Source of the DNA: Cylicocyclus nassatus
Lineage: Eukaryota; Nematoda; Chromadorea; Rhabditida; Strongylidae
Assembly: GCA_958299035.1 (NCBI GenBank)
Contig: CATQJL010000112.1
Location: forward strand, 6,122,123 to 6,186,122
DNA: 64,000 nt
Reading direction: 5' to 3'
Shown: in pieces, positions 36,994 to 47,377 of the stretch
How positions within the stretch are numbered: the stretch's first letter is position 1
Layout of the letters: each line of letters begins with the position of its first letter
Translations under genes and position numbers: made by a program
The notes under the pieces: generated by a model
The model's input: the letters and a program-made list of their open reading frames with translations, nothing else
Databases searched by the model: none
What the model was told of the DNA's origin: nothing

Positions 36994-37671
36994 CAAGGTG
37001 TCCCAAAAAAATGTTAACACTGTTTGATCGTTAATAACTCCCTCGCTTTCAAGTCTTTCTCCGAGCTTTAGGGAACATTTTGTAGAGCGAGGACAAACAT
37101 AGATCCACAGTATGGAGCGAATCGTCGATCGCTCTCCATTACTGTAGGATTACGGTAGGAAATTTGACAAGGATTTTAGGCCATTAAAGGCCATTTTCTG
37201 CTTCGAAACAGAGCCAAACAAGCCAAAATCTCTTGTACTATGTTAATGAAAGCCGCTGATTGTGGATATGAAATTTCCATTTTATTATGATTCTTCTTTT
37301 CCAAGTTATCCTAAGTAAAGCGTAATAACTGACTTCCCAGCATGTGTCAAAAATGTGATTACACCTTCAAAAAAGCTGAAAACACTCGTAAAAAGTTGTG
37401 TAGTAAAATCAGCGTGCGCGAAAACCCTAGTATACGATTTTTTAGATTTTTTAAAAAAAATTTTGTCAGAGGGCATATTTCACGACGGTTCCACATGCTG
37501 GAATTTCCTACCGTAATCCTACAGTAAGAAGAGCGAACGGTGATTCGATCCAAACTGTAAATCTAAGTTGAACCTCGCTCTACAGAATGGTGCCTCAAGC
37601 TCACCGAAAGACATGAAATCAAGGGAGTTATTAACGATCAAACAGTGTTAACATTTTTTTGGGACACCCTG
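36994..37671. mobile_element. TA-flanked foldback MITE, copy 2
   Basis: It starts CAAGGTGTCCC and ends GGGACACCCTG between TA dinucleotides. The arms (36994-37165 and 37502-37671) are diverged relatives of those of the 27628-28306 element, with the same inner motif. The middle parts match in opposite orientation, for example GGCCATTAAAGGCCAT here against the complement of ATGACCTTTCATGGCC there. It is non-autonomous. Confidence 0.85.
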
Positions 37672-38031
37672 TATGTGTATTACAACACACAGTTCAATTT
37701 TCGCAGAAGAAGAAAGAGCTGAAAATAAAGCAAAACAATTAATGGTAGCGCAAAATTAGTTATAGAAGATTTTGGGTGGCAAAAATCAGAAAGCTATCAA
37801 AAACAAGTTTCGTGACTTGCTAATCAGTTAGTTTTGATGCAGACTGAAGCGTAAATTCAGCAGCGAAAAGCTAAAAATATCCGAAGAGCATGTGAATCTC
37901 TCTCAGTTCACATTAAATTCTTGAAATATTTGACTCATTTGCGAGTTTGACTAAGCACTAAATGTGCAGTGAATGACAGCTGAATCACACTCAAAAGCCA
38001 ACGCACACACGTTAAATGAAAGCACGACTAC

Positions 38032-38045
38032 GGGGGGGGGGGGGG
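38032..38045 (+). repeat. Poly-G tract (14 G)
   Basis: Fourteen consecutive G residues, 165 nt before two C runs (38211-38219 and 38223-38232). Confidence 0.9.
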
Positions 38046-40836
38046 AGAGATTACAAGGGTCATCCGTGGTCGTCGGATCGGGGGGCTCGAGAGGACACAA
38101 CATGCAATCAGGGCCACATACAAGCACATTCAACGACGATTGCATCGTGCTCTATTGAGAATCAACGAAGTGGAATCGGAGGATGGGGCCAGGCGATGAC
38201 ACCAAGACAACCCCCCCCCTCTCCCCCCCCCCTCCTCCATAAAAAAACGAAGAGGAGCAGGGAACTACTTGCCGGCGCATTGACAAGTTTTTTCTTTCTT
38301 CAGGTGGAAAAAAGTGTTAAGAGGCTGATAAGTGTCTGGTACTTTTGCACTTTCTCTCTCTCGAGAAAATTTCGATTGCATTACTATTGAGTTGCCCAGA
38401 GAGTTTCAGCGAAAAGAGTTAGGGACTTAGAAATGCATTGATTTGCTTCCAAAAAACCAGCGATTTACTAGAAAAAGCTAATTGCAAGAATGCTGCGCTG
38501 ATTCTAAAGATAGTTTGCACCAAGCCAAATTTTATGTTCGTTTGCTCTAGCAGTAAGAAAAGGGAAAATGTCGAATGAGAGAAGAAAAAAGTTTTAGATC
38601 CGTCTGAGGACAGGATTTCTTATCTATTTTTGGCTCCTTAAGAGAAAGTGACACAAAACAAGTTTCATATAAAAGACTTTGCGCAAATATATTTCCATCG
38701 ACATAAGAGCTCTTAAGCAGGTTTGGATAGATATTTTTTGCAATTTTTCTATTCTAGATCAAAAACTCAGCCTTATCTGAAAAGAAAGGATATTTTCATT
38801 GTAAATTTGCAGAAACAAGTTTAACCTTTTCACTCGTTTGCTTCCAAACACTATATTTTACTTTTTACCTATAAAACTCCTAAGCGAAACCCTCCCTTTT
38901 CCAATTACAAAACAACGAAGAATGTTGCGAACTTCAACAAATGAGTTCCAAGTACGAGCACTACTATGCTTAGTAATGAAAACCGTACTAAAATTGCTGC
39001 ACACATAAATTTCAAACGTTACGGAGGTTATGAGATTGTGGTAGCCGAAACCAGTTTTGTAATGACCAGTCCATAAATTACAAAGAAAATGTGATTTTTT
39101 ATGATGCTAGTACTGTTGTTCACGAATGTATAAATTCAAATTAACGCATTTTACTCTTTTCGCAAATTTTTCAGAAGCTGTATTGAATCAAACAGTTACT
39201 CAAAATTATTTTCTACTCAGAAGACAAAATTCGAATTTGCTTTGTCTGAATTGATTGTAGAAACAAAAGTGGATCAAATGTAAGACGGGAACTTTTTTCT
39301 AATAGTTCTTCAAGAAATTGCAAATTTCCACTCATTCATCTATTTAGAGGATTATTTATTTATTTTTCAAAATTTACTTGCCTCAATTTGCACGTATGAT
39401 CACGAGAAAGTGTAGTGCAATTTAACAACGCCTACTGAGCCATAAAAGTGTTTCAAATCTTTTGAAACTTGCCACGCCCTTTTTCAAAACTTCGGGGTTA
39501 TAGGCCTGCGAGAGTAATAGAAGGCCTTCGAAGAGTCTATTCAAAGTATTGTCACTTACTTTAGACTCAAGAATAACTAAGCCAGAATAAAAAGTATGCA
39601 ATCGATGAATCGATAAAGGATGTCGAAATGTTAATTTTATTTGTGATAAGCAGGTTCGCCCACTCTTATTTATCAAAACTTAGTATTCCAGCGAGTAGCA
39701 CGCAAAGAATCAATAGATCGAAAAGACATACCAAAACTGTTCCAGTGTAAAGGCTACTGTACTGTGGCTACCGCAGAAGCAGTATTAGTTGAGCGAGCGC
39801 GAACGCGGTGCGCGCGTACCCTCACTGTTGTAATCCGCGCCTCATGCGCTCTGGCTAATAGGGCTGCGTTCGCCCCAAAAATACTGCGCCTTCGTGATGC
39901 AGCAACGTATAAATGTAGTGAATATTAGCCCAGCCCCAAGCTTTATGTTTGCAAAGTTTGATTTGATTCCCATAACACTTTTCATCGTCTATTTTTTTTC
40001 ATGAAGGAAAATGCTAGGCAAAAAATGCAAAAATCAATAAATAAATAAAAGTCAATCAACAACCAGCAGGAGTAGCTAATCAGCTTTTCCCACAGTTTAT
40101 TTGTGCGAAGTTTGGTCAAAATCCACAATTTCTATAACTAGGAAGGTCAAAAGAATGCCTAATTCAATTACAAGTACTGATTATTTATCATTATTACCAA
40201 CTTCTACCAATTTCTCGCGATTTTCTAACTTATCAAACAAAGCACAGAATTTGATGACGATCTCTGCAGAAAGCCATTAGGCTTCGTGCTCATTCGCATC
40301 AACACATCTCCTCATTTTGCTTACGTGCCGTGGAAACGAGGCCAATGTATGCTTGTTTTCACGTCACGCCGCTCTTCACAGCCCCATCACTTCGGGTATT
40401 CTAGAATAACAACTACTGTGATAGCAAAGCCATTTGTCAGTGGTAACGAGGAAGCTATTTTTTTACGCAGCAAACGCAGGAGATAAGCTAATTGTGGACG
40501 ATTTGTGGAAGAACAAATTTGCTTAGAGAAGAAATTTGCCGACCATTAGTAGGTGATTTATTTAGCCATTAGGATTATGTACGATTGGTAATGAAGAGGA
40601 AAATTTACGCCAGTACAAGTTCGATGAAAGAACTGCTGGTTTATCTGATTGGAAGAACTGAGGCGCAAGAACGGAGCAGTGAAATTTTGCAAAGCATAAA
40701 TTAAGTAAAAATAATCTTCATTGAAAAAAAAACGTTATTTTCAAGAAGTTTGCTTGGAATTTGTAAAACAAGTCTACCCTCAACTGATCGCAAAATTCAT
40801 TTGAATGCTTAAATTTAATCTATCTAATCTATCTAA

Positions 40837-40945
40837 TCTAATATATAAAGAATCGTAACGCCATTCCAAAAAACGTCATACTATAGCGGGAAACCGCGGT
40901 GCGGTCCCGAAGCGCGCGGATGCAGTCTAGCGCCTTTACTGGTTT
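40837..40945 (+). mobile_element. Helitron-like 5' terminus, copy A
   Basis: The sequence begins A|TCTAATATATAAAGAATCG and runs on through AGCGGGAAAC and GGTCCCGAAGCGCG. It is clearly homologous over about 110 nt to 49114-49222. Helitrons start with TC after a host A. An ATCT microsatellite lies immediately upstream. No matching right end was found nearby. Confidence 0.5.
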
Positions 40946-42032
40946 CTATATATAAAGAGTCGTTGTGTCTATTCAACAAAAGCGAAATTGCGGGAGAGCG
41001 CGCTGCTCCCGCAGCGAACGCTCCTGTAAATCTAGCATCTTTAGAACACTGGTTCACTAGTCTCATATAAATGATAAAACATTCTAGAACTCTCAAGAAC
41101 TTGAACTGCTGCGTTTGAGATAAAGATAAGGAGGTTTTTTAATTTGAGTAGCAATTACGCGATTCACATTGAATTACAAAGCAAAATTGGAAAGTTGCCA
41201 AATAGACATCCAAGTTCTCAGAACGTAAAGCTCCCAGAGATGAAGGTGTGAATCGAATGCAAAACTCGAGTATATGCACTTGAAAAATAATACTCAATGA
41301 ATGTGAACAAACACTAACTAACTAGTAAACTGAGACCTGTGTAATAGTCGTTGCAGCAAGTTCTTTTTCATTTGGAGCAAATTCCAGCTCATTAGTAAAA
41401 ACCATCATATAAGCTCTGCACGATCTTGAATGGAGGAATTTTTTTGTCCGGGAGAAGTTTAGCGCACTGGTCATATGTGATGTGAGAATGAATGGACACC
41501 TAAAAATTACTTTAACAAGGTTATCATAGACTTTTAACTCAATATTAAGTTGAAGCAGAAAGTTCTGTCGCTTTGATTACAAAAAATCGTAACTGCTTCC
41601 TTTCGAACATGTTTGCTTGCTCCGAATATAAAAATTCGAATATGAGAACCACCGTAACTCCCGATTAAGTAAACTGTCAGAAACCCGGGACGCACCATAA
41701 ATCTGAGAAATTGTTTGTTACAGTTTACATAAGCTGCGCTCCTTCTAATATTTCCAAATTTGTGCTGTTTGAGCTTTTCTGTGAAAGGTTTTTTTGTCGA
41801 GGAAAATGGATTAAAAAGTTTTGCGGTTCTGTGCTTGGTCGGACGAAATCTGAAAGGTTGCATCAAAAATCGGAGCACTTGGTATTATAAGTTTTCTGCC
41901 TGCTTTTTCTACCTTCTTTTGAAAGTTATGAATTCTGAGCCAGCAGTACAAAACAACAACTATGTTTTTTGTCTTTTTTCTTCAAAATCACAACTTTTCA
42001 GAGAAAATGTCGATCAGCACAAACACAATATA

Positions 42033-42950
42033 TTAGGTTGGTGCAAAAGTAATGCGCGTTTTTCTAGCCCTTGTTTCAAGATAGCTTATCTCCATAGAAG
42101 TTTCTCCTATGAAACTTTCCCAGCATTTGTCAAGAAGCTTTTTTCATGCTCTATTCAATGGTGGTTGAAAGAAGCTTCTAGCCTCATTCGTTAAAAATTT
42201 ATAGAGCTTCATACAAGAGCACTCAAAACCAGAATTTCATTGCATTTACTTTTTGGGCCAGAATTCAAGCGCGAGTAAAGGTATTCTTTTGAAAATTCAA
42301 CTACTGTATGTAGTGGAAATTTTTACATAATGCATGCTTTACTGTTTTCCTAGAAACTACTTAGACTGAGATCTGGCCACCTCAACATGAGTGATGGTTT
42401 TGGCCATTCTGTGGCCCATAGATTTCCTTTGAAAAGGGCAATCGCCAAAGTTCTGCTCATTTCTGTAAGCGTAAGGGTGGGCCTCCTACTGACAGTTTTT
42501 GCAGAAATGTGGAAGCTGTTCAGTACACAGAAAATCAAGAATCTCCATATTTTGGGATTTTGAAGGCTACGAAAAAAAAGTCGAAAAAAGCAAATTATTT
42601 TGCATATTATTTTTTTTCCTTTTCGCAAATATTCTTTATTTGAGCCCTTTTGCACTTTTTTTGTACTACTGGTTTGCGGTTACAAGATAGTCAACTTATC
42701 ATTCATACCGACAGATTCTGAAGGAATTTATGATCAGGAAATACGAGGTTTCCGAAAAAAAATTTTTTTGCTTATTAATCCATATTTTTCCACCGATTTG
42801 CGACAATAATATAAATTAATGCGCACTGCATAGAGCAAGGTTTGATGCTTCTGAGAACTTTGCCGCACTGAAAAATATGGATTTCTTAAAAAGTTATAGC
42901 ACGTCAAAGTGAGAACTCGCAAAACGCACATTATTTTTGCACCAACCTAA
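42033..42950. mobile_element. Mariner-ended element (non-autonomous)
   Basis: TTAGGTTGGTGCAAAAGTAA at the left and the complement TTATTTTTGCACCAACCTAA at the right are classical mariner inverted repeats, each flanked by TA. The length is 918 bp. No frame shows the mariner helix-turn-helix or DDD domain, so this is an internally replaced or decayed copy. Confidence 0.85.
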
Positions 42951-43880
42951 TATTTTCGAAAATCGAGAGTTAGAATGATTCTCCCATTCGTTTTATTTTC
43001 AAAATCCCCTTCGTCAAAAAGAAGCAAAGATGTTATCAGAACGTAAATGACACTTTTTTCTAATAGGATTTTTCGTAAGCGAACGTTTTAAAGTAGGGAG
43101 CGATTACGATTTTTGAAATCAAAGCGACAGAGCTTTCCATTCAATCTGGTTTTAGCGTTGAAAACCGTTCATGCTCACAGTAAAAAGATTCTGATCAGCG
43201 AAATCAACTTTATTTTGACTGACTATATGGTTTCGTTGCAAAGTTCGTCCAACCTTCTTGGAGGAGTAGACAAATACCAAAAAACGCTCCAAGTACATCT
43301 TATAGAAGCTGTTCCTATAGCAATTTAGTCTGTTGGGACGGTAAACGGCAAATTTCTCAAAAAAATCACGAGGAGACCACTAGCCACTTCCGTTAAGTCT
43401 TAGGCCCAAGGCATACCTCACGCGATTCGGCCGAATCGCCACTTTCACGTGACTTGGCGATTTGCCAGATTTCTACAAATTTATCGTGCGCGTTTCTAGG
43501 ATGCATATTTGGGTAGCTTGTATAAGTTGTTACAATTGGAGCAAGTTCTGAACAAAGATAGCATTAACGACGAGTTACGAAGAGTTGATGTTGTGCCAAA
43601 TCGCGCAGCAACCGGAATCGCTCGAGTTATGCCTTAGGCCTTATGCACCGCTTTTGTGCGTCAGACTCTTTCACTCCAATCTCGGATCCGAGCAATTGCC
43701 CCTTTCGAGGCGCTCGTTATGCGCCTATCTCTAATCACAGCCCTTATGAATGATCATTAGAAAGTATGTGCACGAACTTCTTCCAACTTTGTACAGTCTG
43801 TTCCTATTGGGACTAGGATAAATGCGGCGTAAACTTGCGCGCTTGCAGCGGTAGGGTTCGCACTGCATATGCGCACTGTC

Positions 43881-43900
43881 AGAGAGAGAAAGAGAGAGAG

Positions 43901-43934
<34 letters not shown>
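43881..43934 (+). repeat. GA/GAAA microsatellite
   Basis: A pure purine tract of AGAG and AAAG units. It lies in an otherwise unannotated stretch. Confidence 0.9.
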
Positions 43935-44429
43935 TGAAGAGGTTGAAGAGAGGGAGAGCAGACAAGCAAGCCGCAGCCGTGACGCAAAACCGTGGCGATG
44001 AGGATGCGCATCGATATTCGGCCTGAAAAGGATTGGGACAGACTGTAGTCAGGAAGGCGAGCGAAAATGGAGCGCCTAGCGTGGAGATGAAGAAGAGAGG
44101 TTGACGTCGAGCTCGTGTGCAGTTGCGTGGACATCATACCTTCGATAGTCTAGAGACAGGGCGCCAAAAGTGAAGGTTGTTTGAACATCTGACGTCACAA
44201 ATGGTGAAGGTTGTTCAAAGAAGATCAGAGAAGAGAATATGACGTAAAACAGACATAAAAAGCAAAAAAAAACGGCTGTAAACCGGATAAAAACGCTGCA
44301 ATAAGATTTGAAATCTTTAATTTGGCGGCTTTACAGAGTGCAAGTTTTCGCTCCAGGACCACCAATTCGCAACACGGGGTTTGATTTTTGATGCGTCCTT
44401 TAAATGTTACCCCCGCGCCGTCCCTCTTG

Positions 44430-45040
44430 TACCCTGCGACGTTGTCTAGATTCTTCCGCTCATCATTCTGAGCAAGTATCGTCCAAGCTGGAGAAAATTC
44501 GTTGCGAAACTACTGAAAAAGAATAAGGTAAAGAAAAACGCATTTTTTAGTAATTTTCACAAAAAAAGCGGCATAAGCAAAGAAATAAGCTCGGCGACGT
44601 TGTCTACATTATAGACAGAAACAAGACCTATCGACTACACAAAGAAACTGCGTGAAAAGAGTCAAACTAGGAGAAAAACGAGAGTTTTTCAAAAACAAGG
44701 TTTTTGCCGGTTTTCTTGTTTTAATCATAAAAAGGAGTCCTGCGACGTTGTCAGCGTGAAAATAGAGATCAAGAGCTTCAAAATGATATATAGCTTGCTA
44801 AAATTGGGTTCGAAACAGCGAAGAAAAGGGTACCAGAGCCAAATGCCCCGCGCCCCGCGCTTGGGGTAGCGAGGTAGCGCGCAGCGCGCGGAGACGCAGA
44901 CGAGCAGCGGAGAGAGACCAGAGCCGGCGGGGCATTTGGCTCTGGTCATTGATCTCCGCGGGGTCATAACGAAACCCTATAATATTATATATCATTGTGA
45001 TCCTCATGACACGTCTAGGAGCACTGACAACGTCGCGGGT
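44430..45040. repeat. Cluster of GCGACGTTGTC repeats
   Basis: GCGACGTTGTC or a one-base variant occurs near 44437, 44594 and 44741 on plus, and as the complement GACAACGTCGC near 45027. A 20-bp perfect inverted repeat (ACCAGAGCCAAATGCCCCGC; 44832-44851 and 44927-44946) lies inside the cluster. This looks like a compound foldback element. Confidence 0.55.
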
Positions 45041-45359
45041 CTTGAATCTCACTCCACAACGAGATAGACCAGCATTTATGTGGCAACTCTCTGCGCAAGA
45101 TTTCAGCGCAGTTTCTCGTTTTTGTTGAACTCCAGCGGCTTTCATGAACCTCCAACGCTCAATCGCAGTCTATAGGAAGGTTAACTGATAAGTTTTATCC
45201 CAATTTCTAACTGAATTTTTGAAGAAAAACCCTCTTTTCAGCAAAAAAGGCCATGAAAACGCAATCTTTCGGTTTTTTTGAGCTTTTCTTTGGATGTCAC
45301 TACTATAGTTGCCTCATTCACATTCATCCTTACATGGTTAGTCATTAGTTATGTCATAA

Positions 45360-45382
45360 TATCCGGGGCTTCGCCCCGGATA
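45360..45382. repeat. GC-rich 10-bp perfect hairpin
   Basis: TATCCGGGGC-TTC-GCCCCGGATA forms a perfect stem with a three-base loop in AT-rich DNA. It may be the subterminal hairpin of a Helitron-like or other element; the required CTRR end was not seen next to it. Confidence 0.6.
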
Positions 45383-46431
45383 ACTTGTACTCCTCTCCAG
45401 GTGAAGGTTGTGTCCTCTCATGACACTCAAAGTGAAGGTTACCAGAGTACGTGGCTCTATGTATCGAAGGTATGGTGGACATAGATACATCACATAATCT
45501 GATGCGCGCCAGTTCCATCGAAATAAACAGCTAATCAGCACAACCTTCGACGCGCTAAGCATCTACTAATTTTTCTGAGTATTTTTTTTGTCCGCTTGGC
45601 GTCCAGACGAGATTGTTTACTATTAGATTATTTTGTTTAGGGCAATGAAGTCTCAGTTAGTCGATCTTCGTTCTTAAGTTGTTTTTCACTTGTTTTTATG
45701 TTACATCTCATTTGCTAGCTGTTTTTTTGCATGCCTTTATTTGATGGTTTTCAGCACGAAATTTGCTGCTTTGTCGTTCATTGGCTGCGCCTCACTTGCT
45801 CTTCCGTCGGAGTGAGGAAGCTATTCGGTGCTGTTATTAGTGGAATGGCACATATTTGAAAGAGCAGAACTACCTTTTTTGCAACACCTTTTCCGATATA
45901 GGCAACCAATTACCCACTACTTTATCATTGAAATATAAACTCAATAATACGTTCTACACAAGAGCAACATGCTGTTTCACTGAAAATTGTACCTCTGACA
46001 TTTAATTTGGTGAAGACAGTGGCGCTGTGCTATCTGCAGTACTCAAGAAACAATTGTATTTCATCTCATTCATATCATGTTTCGGACTTAGAGTTTACAA
46101 TCACAACAAGACAGAAGTACGCTTACAGTGGAGGTCCAAAGAGAGGGAATTTGCTTATCGTTTTCCCGAAACGCTGCTCGCATTGCGCACAATTGCGGTA
46201 GATAGCGGCTCCCTCAGTGGACGGATGGTGCAGTTTTTGCGGTTCATAATTTGAAGATAGTTGGTTCATTTCTGTCTGGTTTGATTTGCAATCTGTTTTA
46301 TTTGTATAGCTATTGTAAAAAATTGAAAAAAGAAAGAAAGAAAGTGACCAGTAACAAGATACCACATTTTCCGGATGCTTGACACCTGCAGACAATTGAT
46401 GATAGTGAAGACAAAAAGAGTTGACAGTAAA

Positions 46432-46605
46432 CCTTTGATTCAACAGGCTTGGCGTAGGGAAGGCGGGGCTTTGTGACCTAGTTAAGGCTGCTCGCGCCTG
46501 CGACGCAGTTTGCGTCTCTCCCACGCGGCCGCTCTCTGATCATTATCTAGCCTTAAACAGGTCAGAAGCCCTGCCTTCCACCCGACAAGCCAGTTGAATC
46601 AAAGG
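46432..46605. mobile_element. 174-bp inverted-repeat MITE
   Basis: CCTTTGATTCAACAGGCTTG at the left is matched by the complement of CAAGCCAGTTGAATCAAAGG at the right. Similarity continues inward over about 55 bp (GGCGGGGCTTTGTGACCT against GGCAGGGCTTCTGACCTG). The centre contains GC-rich sequence. Confidence 0.7.
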
Positions 46606-47377
46606 ATGCAGACAGTTAAAAGTAAAATACTTAGGTAATTTCGAGGGCACGGTCTCTATTCCAAATCAGGAGGATCCGCTAGCTGAGTGAAGGGTAGGGA
46701 GCAAAATGAGGGTGGAGAGTAACAGAAGCAGCTAACAAATTCTGAATCCTGTACAGAGAAAGTTAATTTCAACTTTACATCTAAGTATGTTGAAGTCACA
46801 TCTGAAAGTGCAAAGTGGCATTAACAGAAAATAAATATTCTCTTCTTTTGAAAGTGCAGAATTTCCTACGAAAAAAAGGTAAAATCTATTGTAGAACTTT
46901 TGTCAAAATTGTACAATGTCTACAGCATAAAGAGCTCGTTGCACCTGCTATCAACTGAAGATGATTATTGAGCAAAAAGCGAGATGAGACTGTCCTTTTG
47001 ATACACTCACCTGTTAATTATACATTTTTTTAACGAAATCTTTCTGACAGTGACAGTAATCTGCATATCTGTTGTCTTCACCCATTATCGATGCAATGAA
47101 ATTCATAGTCTGGGATTTCATCGGCACTATTTAAGCTGAGTTCTTTACATCGAATCATTATTAAATTAACAGCACAGCCTCATTCAAGCCTTATTTGGAT
47201 GGGACAAATAAAACATACAAATACTCTTTCCTCTTGAGCCAAAATTTACTCCAACTACTCTTCCAAAACAAACTGTTTCCTTAAATGCGGAATTTGTTTG
47301 TTTTATGGTACACTTGTCACGTTCAATATATCCTAATATACAAATTTAGACGCATGCTTGGGTGCAGCCCATTCAAG

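Larger units (their letters stand above)
25776..47377. other. 21.6-kb region without a supported gene
   Basis: No set of phase-matched exons was found on either strand. The stretch is AT-rich background interrupted by foldback elements, a mariner-ended element, a Helitron left end, purine microsatellite, G/C homopolymers and two GC-rich islands (about 29.5-30.4 kb and 35.4-35.6 kb). Longer open frames (for example 26404-26808 plus, 31265-31570 minus) show no familiar domain. Confidence 0.4.

Noticed and set aside
42350..42655. Mariner transposase fragment inside the TA-flanked element
   Set aside because: The frame lacks any helix-turn-helix or DDD spacing and does not align with the known order of mariner motifs.
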